Assembly: GCF_900074915.1 (NCBI RefSeq)
Contig: NZ_LT222319.1
Span: 1,981,001 to 2,045,000, forward strand
From: Pseudomonas cerasi
GTDB lineage: Bacteria; Pseudomonadota; Gammaproteobacteria; Pseudomonadales; Pseudomonadaceae
Direction of reading: 5' to 3'
Length of the DNA: 64,000 nt
Shown here one piece after another: positions 46,636 to 54,694 of the stretch; the first letter of the stretch is position 1; each line of letters begins with the position of its first letter. Made by a program: the position numbers and the translations under genes. The notes beneath the pieces are model-generated. The model was given only the letters and a program-made list of their open reading frames with translations, was not told the DNA's origin and did no database searches.

Positions 46636-47037
46636 TTGATCTTTGAGGTAGCTGTCGTCTTCCTGGGCATTCTCTGGGTTGTCACCCTGTTTATGTTCCT
46701 GGCCCATACCAGGCGTCAGCGCAAGCTCGACGCCGGGCGTGACGAGGCGGCTGCCTTGCGGGATCAGCGGATCAAGGAGTTGGCCAGGCGTCTGGACAAC
46801 TACCAGAACGGCACGGTGCGCATGGGCGAAGCGTTGCATGAGCTGCGTGCCGTCGTTGCGCCGTTGCCCGACAAGCTCACCGCCCTGGAGCAGCGCGATC
46901 CCTCCACGCTGTCCTTCGCCCAGGCCGCCCGTCTGGTCGGCATGGGTGCCAGCATCGACGAGCTGACCCAGTCCTGCGGCCTGACCCAGGCCGAAGCGCA
47001 ATTGATGACCAAACTGCACGGTAATACAGCGAGCTAG
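46636..47037 (+). CDS. DUF2802 membrane-anchored protein
   Basis: Protein of 133 residues with TTG start directly after the cheW stop. An N-terminal transmembrane helix (VAVVFLGILWVVTLFMFLA, residues ~4-22) is followed by a coiled coil rich in Arg, Asp and Leu, and a C-terminal helix-turn-helix-like segment (AARLVGMGASIDELTQSCGL). It is conserved at this position in pseudomonads but not characterised. The architecture resembles the B. subtilis flagellar assembly factor SwrB; that parallel is my inference only. Confidence 0.85.
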   Translation: MIFEVAVVFLGILWVVTLFMFLAHTRRQRKLDAGRDEAAALRDQRIKELARRLDNYQNGTVRMGEALHELRAVVAPLPDKLTALEQRDPSTLSFAQAARLVGMGASIDELTQSCGLTQAEAQLMTKLHGNTAS

Positions 47038-47054
47038 TTTCTCGTTCGTATGGC

Positions 47055-47300
47055 TATCGTTCCCATGCTCCGCGTGGGAATGCAGTTCGTGACGCTCCGC
47101 GTCACACAGTGGTTCTGTGATGTCAGGTAGATTGAGGTTCGACTCAGGTCACCTTTTCGCCCCTCGGCGAGTTACTTTGACGGGCCAAAGTAACCAATCC
47201 CCCTCGCTCCTGTTTCCGGCCCGACTTCGTCGGGTTCCTTCGTCCTGTCACTAACGTCGCACTCTGCGTCGTCAGTGCCATCGCGATAAAAAAGCGCATT
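47055..47300 (-). repeat. Dispersed repeat, copy B (inverted with respect to 26372-26604)
   Basis: Reverse-oriented copy of the element at 26372-26604. It fills most of the 318-bp gap between the convergent DUF2802 and apt genes, and no gene is seen in this gap. The palindromic end lies at 47055-47107 and similarity runs out near 47300. Confidence 0.85.
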
Positions 47301-47355
47301 TACGATAGCCGTGAGCGCTGGAGAGTTTGGAACCTGTAACTCAGTCCCTGCGCCC

Positions 47356-47904
47356 TTACTGCTCGTCCAGCGCAAACTCGGTCAGACAGAACGTCGGGAT
47401 CTTCAGGTCGTTAAGACGCTTGGAACCGCCCAGTTCCGGCAGGTCGATAATCGCAGCGGCCTCGTACACTTCGGCACCCATGCGGCGGATCAGGTTGGCG
47501 GCGGCGATCAGCGTGCCTCCGGTCGCGATCAGGTCATCGAACATGATGACCGAGTCACCTTCGCACAGGCTGTCGGCATGCACCTCCAGATACGCTTCGC
47601 CGTATTCGGTCTGATACGCCTCTGACAGTACATCGGCAGGCAGTTTGCCTTGTTTGCGGAACAGCACCAGCGGCTTGTTCAACTGATAGGCAACCACCGA
47701 ACCAATCAGAAAACCCCGCGCGTCCATGGCGCCGATATGGCTGAACTCGGCATCGATGTAGCGCTGCACGAAGCTGTCAATCACCTGACGGGTGGCCTTG
47801 GGCGATTGGAACAGGGGCGTGATATCGCGGAAGACCACGCCCGGCTTTGGGAAGTCCACGACCGGGCGGATGAGGGATTTGAAGTTCGATTGATCGAAAG
47901 TCAT
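47356..47904 (-). CDS. apt: Adenine phosphoribosyltransferase
   Basis: Salvage enzyme of 182 residues converting adenine and PRPP to AMP. PRPP-binding motif [15 protein letters not shown]-terminal [17 protein letters not shown] is typical. The frame is open upstream to 47997, but ATG 47904 (MTFDQSNFK), after CCCCCTG on the coding strand, gives the normal length. It lies 61 bp downstream of anr on the same strand. Confidence 0.95.
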   Translation of the reverse strand: MTFDQSNFKSLIRPVVDFPKPGVVFRDITPLFQSPKATRQVIDSFVQRYIDAEFSHIGAMDARGFLIGSVVAYQLNKPLVLFRKQGKLPADVLSEAYQTEYGEAYLEVHADSLCEGDSVIMFDDLIATGGTLIAAANLIRRMGAEVYEAAAIIDLPELGGSKRLNDLKIPTFCLTEFALDEQ

Positions 47905-47965
47905 CAGGGGGTTCCATGGCAGTTTTGGCCGACAGTTTAAGCCGACCCGCCAAAGATCGCACGTT

Positions 47966-48700
47966 TCAGCTTTGCATCGACCCGCCAGCCAGCGCACACA
48001 GCTCGATGGGGGCGAGGATGTGAATCTCTTTGCCCTCGGCAGAAATCAGCTGATTTTGCTGGAAACGGGTAAATACACGGGACACCGTCTCGACTGCCAG
48101 ACCCAGGTGATTACCGATTTCATTGCGCGACATGCTCAGTCGGAACTGATTGGCCGAAAAGCCTCTGGCGCGGAAGCGTGCAGACAGATTGATCAGAAAG
48201 GTGGCGATACGCTCATCGGCGGTCTTTTTCGAGAGCAGCAGCATCATTTGCTGATCGTCGCGGATCTCACGGCTCATGACGCGCATCAACTGCCGACGCA
48301 GCTGCGGCAGTTTCACGGACAGTTCGTCCAGACGCTCGAAAGGGATCTCGCAGACCGATGTGGTTTCCAGTGCCTGGGCCGAGACCGGGTAAGCCTCGGC
48401 GTCCATGCCTGACATGCCCACCAGTTCGCTGGGCAGGTGAAAGCCGGTGAGCTGTTCTTCACCGCTGTCACTGATATTGAAGGTTTTCAGTGCCCCGGAA
48501 CGCACCGCGTAGACCGACTCGAAGGTATCCCCCTGACGAAACAGAAACTCGCCCTTTTTCAGGGGGCGGCCGCGTTTGACGATCTGGTCAAGGCAGTCCA
48601 TGTCTTCGGTATTCAACGAAAGGGGCAGGCACAACGGCGCGAGACTGCAATCCTTGCAATGAGCCTGGGTTTGAGCGCGCGACTTGACTGGCTCGGACAT
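47966..48700 (-). CDS. anr: Anaerobic regulator Anr (Fnr family)
   Basis: CRP/Fnr-type regulator of 244 residues. The oxygen-sensing [4Fe-4S] cysteines are C15, C18, C24 ([10 protein letters not shown]) and C117 (SVCEIPF). The cAMP-binding-like domain is followed by a helix-turn-helix ([20 protein letters not shown]) with the E-SR recognition pattern. ATG 48700 is placed by AAGGA 8 nt upstream; GTG 48703 is also in frame. It activates low-oxygen genes; a matching site lies before hemN at 50780-50793. Confidence 0.96.
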   Translation of the reverse strand: MSEPVKSRAQTQAHCKDCSLAPLCLPLSLNTEDMDCLDQIVKRGRPLKKGEFLFRQGDTFESVYAVRSGALKTFNISDSGEEQLTGFHLPSELVGMSGMDAEAYPVSAQALETTSVCEIPFERLDELSVKLPQLRRQLMRVMSREIRDDQQMMLLLSKKTADERIATFLINLSARFRARGFSANQFRLSMSRNEIGNHLGLAVETVSRVFTRFQQNQLISAEGKEIHILAPIELCALAGGSMQS

Positions 48701-48789
48701 CACTTAATTCCTTGTGGGAAATCACACATAAGCTGTAAGGGTAACTCACCCGTGCTTGTCGGGGCCAGCCTGCAAATCTTTCGCAGTCA

Positions 48790-48816
48790 TCAAGGTCGCA
48801 GACTGTCTGCCGATAA
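48790..48816 (+). promoter_or_regulatory. Sigma-28 (FliA) promoter of the FlxA-like gene
   Basis: TCAAGGTC (48790-48797), 11 bp, GCCGATAA (48809-48816): the -10 is a perfect match to consensus and the spacing is the same as at fliC. It ends 36 bp before the ATG at 48853. Confidence 0.88.
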
Positions 48817-48852
48817 CCCTGTATTCCTTCAGCCACATCAGGATGCCTTGGC

Positions 48853-49320
48853 ATGTCAACGACACTCCCGTTGATCAACAGCATTACGATACGGACTGCG
48901 ACCTCGCAGACCACCTACAGTTATGCCGAGCAAAGCACTGCCGAGACATCTGCAAGCGAGACAAAGGGCGTACAGGTCAATTTGTCCGCAGAAGGCAAGG
49001 CGGCTGCTTCATCGTCCTCCAAAAACGCCGATATCGAGCAGAGCGGCCTGCCTGCTTCCGTGCAGAAGATCCTCAAGGCGATTCGCGAGCTTCAGCGCAG
49101 GATCGAGGAAACCATGGAGCAGATCCAGAAGGCCCTGAATGACCCCAGCCTGAGCCCCGAGGAGCGACGGACCAAGGCCGCGGCACTGCAGACCGTGCTC
49201 AGCACGTTGCAGGCGCAGGTGAGCAATTCCACGGCCGATATGTCGTCGCTCATGAACGGCCTGGGCTCCAGTGACGCCGACAAGACCAAGGCGGGGATGC
49301 TGGTTCTGGCCAAAATGTAG
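48853..49320 (+). CDS. FlxA-like coiled-coil protein, FliA-controlled
   Basis: Small protein of 155 residues. The N-terminal ~65 residues are Ser/Thr-rich and polar. Residues ~68-130 form a predicted coiled coil (VQKILKAIRELQRRIEETME; LQTVLSTLQAQVSNSTADM). There is no signal peptide or membrane helix. The overall plan fits the FlxA family, whose E. coli member is transcribed by FliA, and a near-consensus FliA promoter lies just upstream here. The gene is alone between anr and hemN, on the opposite strand from its neighbours. Function unknown; export by the flagellar apparatus is possible. Confidence 0.75.
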   Translation: MSTTLPLINSITIRTATSQTTYSYAEQSTAETSASETKGVQVNLSAEGKAAASSSSKNADIEQSGLPASVQKILKAIRELQRRIEETMEQIQKALNDPSLSPEERRTKAAALQTVLSTLQAQVSNSTADMSSLMNGLGSSDADKTKAGMLVLAKM

Positions 49321-49334
49321 AACCTGGACGCGGG

Positions 49335-50717
49335 TCATATCACTCGGGAGAACTGCTGTCTGTTGTGCCGGGTCAGGTAAGCATCGAAGACCATGCACAC
49401 TGCGCGTACCAGCAGTCGGCCTGCCGGTCTGACTTCAATGCCCGTCTCACTCAGCGTAATCAGCCCGTCGCTGGCCATGCCGAGCAGTTGCGGCCACGCT
49501 TCGCTGAAATAGTCCCTGAAATCGATGCAAAAGGTCTTCTCGATCTTGCCGAAATCCAGGGTGAAGCCGCAGATCAATTGCTGAATGATGGCGCGCCTGA
49601 TGCGGTCGTCATCGTGGCAGATCAGTCCACGTCGAGTTGCGGGCTGGTCGCTGTCCAGCAGCCTCAGATACTCGCTCAGGTCGCTGCTGTTCTGGCTGTA
49701 CAGCTCACCGACCTGACTGATGGCCGAGACACCCAGGCCGATCAGGTCGCAGTGACCGTGCGTGGTATAGCCCTGAAAGTTGCGTTGCAGGGTCAGGTCT
49801 TCCTGAGCGATGGCCAGCTCGTCGTCGGGCAGGGCGAAATGGTCCATGCCGATGTAGCGATAACCGGCGTTGCCCAATTGCTCGACGGTGCGCTCCAGCA
49901 TCAGCAGTTTGCTCGCTGCATCCGGCAGATCCGCAGCGTCGATGCGCCGCTGCGGCATGAAGCGCTCGGGCAGATGCGCATAGTTGAACACCGACAACCG
50001 GTCGGGCTGCAGATCGATGACCTTGTCCACTGTGTGGCTGAAAGTCTGCGGGTTCTGTGCGGGCAGGCCGTAGATCAGATCAATATTCACCGAACGAAAT
50101 TGCAGCGTGCGCGCCGCTTCGACTATCGCGCGGGTCTCTTCCAGGCTTTGCATGCGGTTGATCGCCCGCTGCACCGTCGGGTCAAGGTCCTGCACGCCCA
50201 GGCTGACCCGGTTGAAACCCAGCTCGCGCAGCAGTCCCATCGTCGACCAGTCCGCTTCGCGAGGATCAATCTCGATGCCATAGTCGCCGGAATCGTCGTC
50301 CAGCAGGTTGAAGTGTGAGCGCAGTTGCGCCATCAAGCGGCGCAGTTCGTCGTGACTGAGAAAGGTCGGCGTGCCGCCGCCCAGGTGCAGTTGCTCTACC
50401 ACCTGATCGGGCGCCAGGTGACAGGCGAGCATTCGCATCTCGTGTTCGAGCCGTTTCAGGTAGGCCTGAGCGCGGCCGCGGTCGTTGGTGATGACTTTGT
50501 TGCAGGCGCAGTAGTAGCAAATGTTCGCGCAGAAGGGCAGATGCACGTAAAGCGACAACGGACGTGATGCCTTGCGGCTTTCGCGCAGCGCATGCAGCAG
50601 GTCGAAGGCGCCCACTTGGGTATCGAACTGCGCTGCAGTCGGATAGGACGTATAGCGCGGCCCCGACACATCGTAACGATGGATCAGGTCTGAATCCCAA
50701 CGAATGGCGTCAAACAT
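49335..50717 (-). CDS. hemN: Oxygen-independent coproporphyrinogen III oxidase HemN
   Basis: Radical SAM enzyme of 460 residues for anaerobic haem synthesis. The [4Fe-4S]/SAM cluster cysteines are C63, C67 and C70 (PFCANICYYC), followed by CNK. The GGGTPTF motif is present. ATG 50717 (MFDAIRWDSDLI) gives family length; the upstream in-frame codon at 50756 is not needed. A perfect Anr box lies 63-76 bp upstream. It converges with the FlxA-like gene, 14 bp away. Confidence 0.96.
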   Translation of the reverse strand: MFDAIRWDSDLIHRYDVSGPRYTSYPTAAQFDTQVGAFDLLHALRESRKASRPLSLYVHLPFCANICYYCACNKVITNDRGRAQAYLKRLEHEMRMLACHLAPDQVVEQLHLGGGTPTFLSHDELRRLMAQLRSHFNLLDDDSGDYGIEIDPREADWSTMGLLRELGFNRVSLGVQDLDPTVQRAINRMQSLEETRAIVEAARTLQFRSVNIDLIYGLPAQNPQTFSHTVDKVIDLQPDRLSVFNYAHLPERFMPQRRIDAADLPDAASKLLMLERTVEQLGNAGYRYIGMDHFALPDDELAIAQEDLTLQRNFQGYTTHGHCDLIGLGVSAISQVGELYSQNSSDLSEYLRLLDSDQPATRRGLICHDDDRIRRAIIQQLICGFTLDFGKIEKTFCIDFRDYFSEAWPQLLGMASDGLITLSETGIEVRPAGRLLVRAVCMVFDAYLTRHNRQQFSRVI

Positions 50718-50779
50718 GCGCGCGTTTCCCGGTCTGGCTGGCGATGTCGCGAGCATACGCAGGAGGCCGGGGGGCGGCG

Positions 50780-50793
50780 TTGATGTGGATCAA
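50780..50793 (-). promoter_or_regulatory. Anr/Fnr box upstream of hemN
   Basis: TTGAT-GTGG-ATCAA is a perfect palindrome matching the Fnr/Anr consensus TTGAT-N4-ATCAA. Centred about 70 bp before the hemN ATG, consistent with activation near -40. It sits in the short gap between hemN and the SafE-like gene. Confidence 0.92.
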
Positions 50794-50812
50794 GTGGCAA
50801 GAGTTGCCAGCG

Positions 50813-51496
50813 TCAGTGCCCCATCAGCCAGTGCTGGTGGGGGCCTGGCAAGGTCCAGACACCGAAGACCATCACCAGCAAACCTCCCGCCATGCGCACA
50901 CCACGCTTGCGTAACAAGACCGTGGTGCGCTCGGCAGCCAGACCGGTGGCCAGCAGAACCGGCCAGGTGCCCAGCCCGAAGGCCAGCATCAGCAGCGCGC
51001 TGTCGAGAGGGTTGCCCTGACTGGCGGCCCACAGCAGGGCGCTGTAGACCAGCCCGCAAGGCAGCCAGCCCCACAGCGCACCGAGCACCACGGCGCGCGG
51101 CACACTGGACACCGGCAACAGGCGACCGGCCAAGGGTTGCAAATAGCGCCACAGGCCTCGGCCGAGACGCTCTATATAAGTGAGCCCGCTCCACCAGCCG
51201 GCCAGGTACAGCCCCATCATGATCAGCAATACGGCAGCGACGATGCGCAAGCCCGTCGCCAGCGGACTTTGTGCCACCGCCCAGCCGACCAGTCCGGAAC
51301 ACAGGCCAGCTGCGGCGTAACTGAGAATGCGCCCCAGGTTGTAGGCCAGCAGCAAACGAAACCGGCGACTGCGCTGTTCCTTGGGGATGGCCAGCGTCAG
51401 GGCGCCCATCAGGCCACCGCACATGCCCAGGCAGTGACCACCGCCCAGCAGCCCGAGAATGAACGCCGAGAACAGCATCGAGGCGAGTTCAAACAT
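50813..51496 (-). CDS. SafE/TauE-like sulfite exporter family membrane protein
   Basis: Polytopic membrane protein of about 227 residues with six hydrophobic segments. The N-terminal Cys/His-containing motif GLLGGGHCLGMCGGLMGAL is typical of the DsbD-like/SafE subfamily (UPF0721-type) found beside ccoS. The real start is probably ATG 51496 (MFELASMLF), inside the end of ccoS (8-nt overlap). Its operon position suggests a role in copper delivery or cbb3 oxidase maturation; the true substrate is unknown. Confidence 0.8.
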   Translation of the reverse strand: MFELASMLFSAFILGLLGGGHCLGMCGGLMGALTLAIPKEQRSRRFRLLLAYNLGRILSYAAAGLCSGLVGWAVAQSPLATGLRIVAAVLLIMMGLYLAGWWSGLTYIERLGRGLWRYLQPLAGRLLPVSSVPRAVVLGALWGWLPCGLVYSALLWAASQGNPLDSALLMLAFGLGTWPVLLATGLAAERTTVLLRKRGVRMAGGLLVMVFGVWTLPGPHQHWLMGH

Positions 51497-51692
51497 CGCG
51501 TTTCTCGTCCGGGCCCGACTGCGGAGACTCAGGCGGGACATGCTCCACAGGCGGCGTGTCATCGAACAAGATGCTGTGTGCCGGACCTTCCATGTCGTCG
51601 TACTGACCGCTGTCCACTGCCCAGAAGAACACGTAGATCGCCACGCCTACCAGCAGCAGAGCGGCAGGGATCATGATGTAAAGCGCGGGCAT
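51489..51692 (-). CDS. ccoS: Cytochrome cbb3 oxidase maturation protein CcoS
   Basis: Small single-pass membrane protein of 67 residues. The transmembrane helix is MPALYIMIPAALLLVGVAIY with FFWAVDSGQYDD immediately after, the CcoS signature. Start ATG 51692 lies inside the ccoI 3' end (overlap 22 nt). CcoS is needed to insert cofactors into the oxidase. Confidence 0.93.
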   Translation of the reverse strand: MPALYIMIPAALLLVGVAIYVFFWAVDSGQYDDMEGPAHSILFDDTPPVEHVPPESPQSGPDEKRDV

Positions 51693-54145
51693 GAAACCTC
51701 CGGTGCAGATTGGGGGGCAGGGGCACGACGCGGCAGGCGGGTCAGGCGCAAGGCGTTGAGCACTACCGTCAGTGAACTGATCGACATGCCGATCGCCGCC
51801 CACACCGGAGTGATCCAGCCCAGGGCCGCGAAGGGCAGCACGAGGCCATTGTACAGACCGGCCCAGAGCAGGTTTTCGATAATGACGCTACGCGTGCGTC
51901 GGGCCAGATTCAGCGCGTCGATCAGCACCGGGAGGCGGTTGCACAGCAGCACCGCGTCAGCGCTGGTTTTGGCGAGGTCGGTGGCCGAGCCCATCGCCAC
52001 ACTGATGTCGGCTGCTGCCATGACCGGTACGTCGTTCACCCCGTCACCGATCATCAGCACCTTGCGCCCCTGAGCCTGAAGCCGGCGCAGCACCTCCAGC
52101 TTATCGTCCGGGCGCATACCGCCACGCGCCTCGTCGATGCCCAGCGCCTGCGCGACGCTGTCAACCATCGGTGAGCTGTCGCCTGACAACAGCAGCGTTT
52201 TCCAGCCTCGCGACCGGCATGCCTGTAACAGGATGTCGGCATCCTCGCGCAGTCGGTCGTCCAGCACCAGCCATGCGAGCGGGCCCTGCGCATCGCCCAG
52301 CAACAGCCATTGGCCGCAACGCCCGGTTGGCAAGGGTGTTTCAGCACCGCTCAACGCGCAGACGAATGCCGCCTCGCCGATGCGCAGCAGATGCCCGTCA
52401 ACACGACCTTCCAGCCCCAATCCCCGTGTGCTGAGCACCTCTTCGGCAGCCTTTGGCGCTCGACCGAACGCGCGGGCGATGGGGTGCTCGGAGCGATTTT
52501 CCAGGGCCGCCGCCAGTTCCAGGCAGTGATTGGCGTCCAGCTCGCGCAATGGGTGAACGCTGCGTAACGTCAGGCGTCCTTCGGTCAGAGTGCCGGTCTT
52601 GTCGAAGATGACCGTGTCGATCTGGTTGAGGCCTTCGAGCACATGACCCCGGGTCAGCAGCAGGCCGAGTTTGTGCAGCGTGCCGGTCGCCGCAGTCAAT
52701 GCGGTCGGTGTCGCCAACGAGAGTGCGCAGGGGCAGGTGGCGACGAGCATGGCCAGGACGATCCAGAATGCGCGCGATGCGTCCAGCTGCCACCAGATCA
52801 CCCCGATCAGTGCGGCCGCGATCAGCGAAAACAGCAGAAAGTTCTGTGCCGCCCGGTCGGCAATCTGCGCGAGTCGGGGCTTTTCTGCCTGCGCGCGTTC
52901 GAGCAGCCGGACAATGGCCGAAAGACGGGTTTCGTGGCCCAGCGCCGTCACGGCAACGGTCAGTGGGCTTTCGACATTCAGCGTTCCTGCGGTGACCGCA
53001 TCGCCCACTCTGCGCATCTGTGGCAAGTATTCGCCGGTCAACAGCGATTCATCGATACTGGAGCGACCCTCGAGGATTTTGCCATCGGCCGGTATCACTG
53101 CACCGGGCTGTACCAGCACCCGATCGGCCAAGTGCAGTTCGCTGAGCATGATGCGCTGGCTCTGGCCCTCGTCGCTGAGGCGCAGGCATGAGGCGGGCAG
53201 CACGTTGACCAGTTGGGCCGTGGCCGCTGCCGTGCGCTCGCGGGCGCGGCGTTCCAGGTAACGTCCTGCCAGCAGGAACAGTGCAAACATGCCGACTGCA
53301 TCGAAATACAGCTCGCCAGCGCCGGTGACGGCGGTCCAGATCCCCGCGGCGTAGGCCGCGCCTATTGCCAGCGACACCGAGACATCCATTGTCAGGTGGC
53401 GGCTGCGCAGGTCGCGCAAGGCACCGCGAAAGAATGGCGCGCAACTGTAGAAGACGATCGGCGTGGTCAGAAACAGCGCCACCCAGCGCAGAATGGTGTG
53501 CATCTGCGGGCTGAGGTCGATATTGAATTCCGGCCAGGTGGCCATGGTGGCCATCATGGCCTGAAACCACAGCAGGCCGGCTACGCCCAGTTGTCGCAAC
53601 GCCAGACGATTGTCACGCGCCAGGCGTTCGGCTGCACGGTCGGCCTGCCATGGATGGGCGACATAGCCAATCGCGTGCAGCTCGCTCAGCAATTGGCTGA
53701 GCGCAAGCTGGTCGGGGTGCCAGCGCACCAGCAGGCGATGAGTGGACAGATTCAGGCGCGCTTCGGCCACTGCTGGCAGCCGCCCCAAGCGTTGCTCGAT
53801 CAGCCAGCCGCAGGCCGCGCAACTGATGCCTTCGACAAGCAGGGTGGCTTCTGAAAGGTCGTCGTCGTGGCGCACGAAGGGCGCCTGTACGTCGGGGCGG
53901 TCGTAGAGCACCAGTTCCTCGAACAATTGGCTGGGCAGGCTTTCCGGGTTGGCCGAGGTTTCACTGCGGTGGCGGTAATAGTCGTCCAGACCGCTGGCGA
54001 CGATGGCCTCGGTCACTGCCTGACAACCGGGGCAGCACAGTTGTCGGGTGGCACCGAGCACTACCGCGTTGAAATGGCTGCCCGCTGGAACCGGTAAGCC
54101 GCAGTGGTAGCAGTGCAGCGGAGCAGGAGAGGAGGGCTTGGCCAC
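51671..54145 (-). CDS. ccoI: Copper-translocating P-type ATPase CcoI
   Basis: P1B-ATPase of 824 residues. N-terminal zinc-ribbon-like region (CYHCGLPVP; CCPGC), heavy-metal-binding domain (GISCAACGWLIEQRLG), ion-channel motif CPCALS, phosphorylation motif DKTGTLT and hinge GDGVNDVP. It supplies copper to the cbb3 oxidase catalytic subunit. It follows ccoH by 2 bp. Confidence 0.96.
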   Translation of the reverse strand: MAKPSSPAPLHCYHCGLPVPAGSHFNAVVLGATRQLCCPGCQAVTEAIVASGLDDYYRHRSETSANPESLPSQLFEELVLYDRPDVQAPFVRHDDDLSEATLLVEGISCAACGWLIEQRLGRLPAVAEARLNLSTHRLLVRWHPDQLALSQLLSELHAIGYVAHPWQADRAAERLARDNRLALRQLGVAGLLWFQAMMATMATWPEFNIDLSPQMHTILRWVALFLTTPIVFYSCAPFFRGALRDLRSRHLTMDVSVSLAIGAAYAAGIWTAVTGAGELYFDAVGMFALFLLAGRYLERRARERTAAATAQLVNVLPASCLRLSDEGQSQRIMLSELHLADRVLVQPGAVIPADGKILEGRSSIDESLLTGEYLPQMRRVGDAVTAGTLNVESPLTVAVTALGHETRLSAIVRLLERAQAEKPRLAQIADRAAQNFLLFSLIAAALIGVIWWQLDASRAFWIVLAMLVATCPCALSLATPTALTAATGTLHKLGLLLTRGHVLEGLNQIDTVIFDKTGTLTEGRLTLRSVHPLRELDANHCLELAAALENRSEHPIARAFGRAPKAAEEVLSTRGLGLEGRVDGHLLRIGEAAFVCALSGAETPLPTGRCGQWLLLGDAQGPLAWLVLDDRLREDADILLQACRSRGWKTLLLSGDSSPMVDSVAQALGIDEARGGMRPDDKLEVLRRLQAQGRKVLMIGDGVNDVPVMAAADISVAMGSATDLAKTSADAVLLCNRLPVLIDALNLARRTRSVIIENLLWAGLYNGLVLPFAALGWITPVWAAIGMSISSLTVVLNALRLTRLPRRAPAPQSAPEVSCPRFTS

Positions 54146-54147
54146 GC

Positions 54148-54684
54148 TCAGTCTTTCCGGCGTTGCGCGGCTTGCAGGGGCTCGTCACCCAGGGTCACGT
54201 CGTCAGTGCCGATCTGTTCCTCCTCGAAGAGGCGCCAGGTCTGCTCGCCTTCGACACCCAGCAGTTCCACAAAACGCCGACCATCGACCTTGTCCTGCAA
54301 CTGACCGATGTAACGGCCCGGTTCCGACGGGCTGCGGGTCAGGAACACCCGGCGATCACTGGCAGGGCGCGTGGGCGAAATGAGGTTGAGTTCCAGACGC
54401 TCCGGGTTGCTGTTGCCGCTCAGGTGCAGCCCGACTTCTCCGGTCAGCTCATCCAGGTGCAGGCGCGCGTGCAGTTTGAGGGTCTGGGCGAGCACTTCGC
54501 GATTCAACGAGCGATTGATGCCTTTGCCGGCCTCGTAATAGTTATCGGTGACCAGCGGATCCGGGTGGGTCACGGCGATGAACACCATCGACAGGCTCAA
54601 GGTCACCGAACCGGTGAGGATGGCGATGATGATCCATGGCCAGAGGTGCCGGTACCAGGGGCTTGCAGCAGTCGCAGCGGGCAT
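54148..54684 (-). CDS. ccoH: Cytochrome cbb3 oxidase assembly protein CcoH
   Basis: Protein of 178 residues with one transmembrane helix near residues 12-34 (WPWIIIAILTGSVTLSLSMV) and a periplasmic FixH-type domain (VTHPDPLVTDNYYEAGKGIN). It stays associated with the mature oxidase and works with CcoI. Ten bp after ccoG. Confidence 0.92.
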   Translation of the reverse strand: MPAATAASPWYRHLWPWIIIAILTGSVTLSLSMVFIAVTHPDPLVTDNYYEAGKGINRSLNREVLAQTLKLHARLHLDELTGEVGLHLSGNSNPERLELNLISPTRPASDRRVFLTRSPSEPGRYIGQLQDKVDGRRFVELLGVEGEQTWRLFEEEQIGTDDVTLGDEPLQAAQRRKD

Positions 54685-54694
54685 GACGGTGCTC

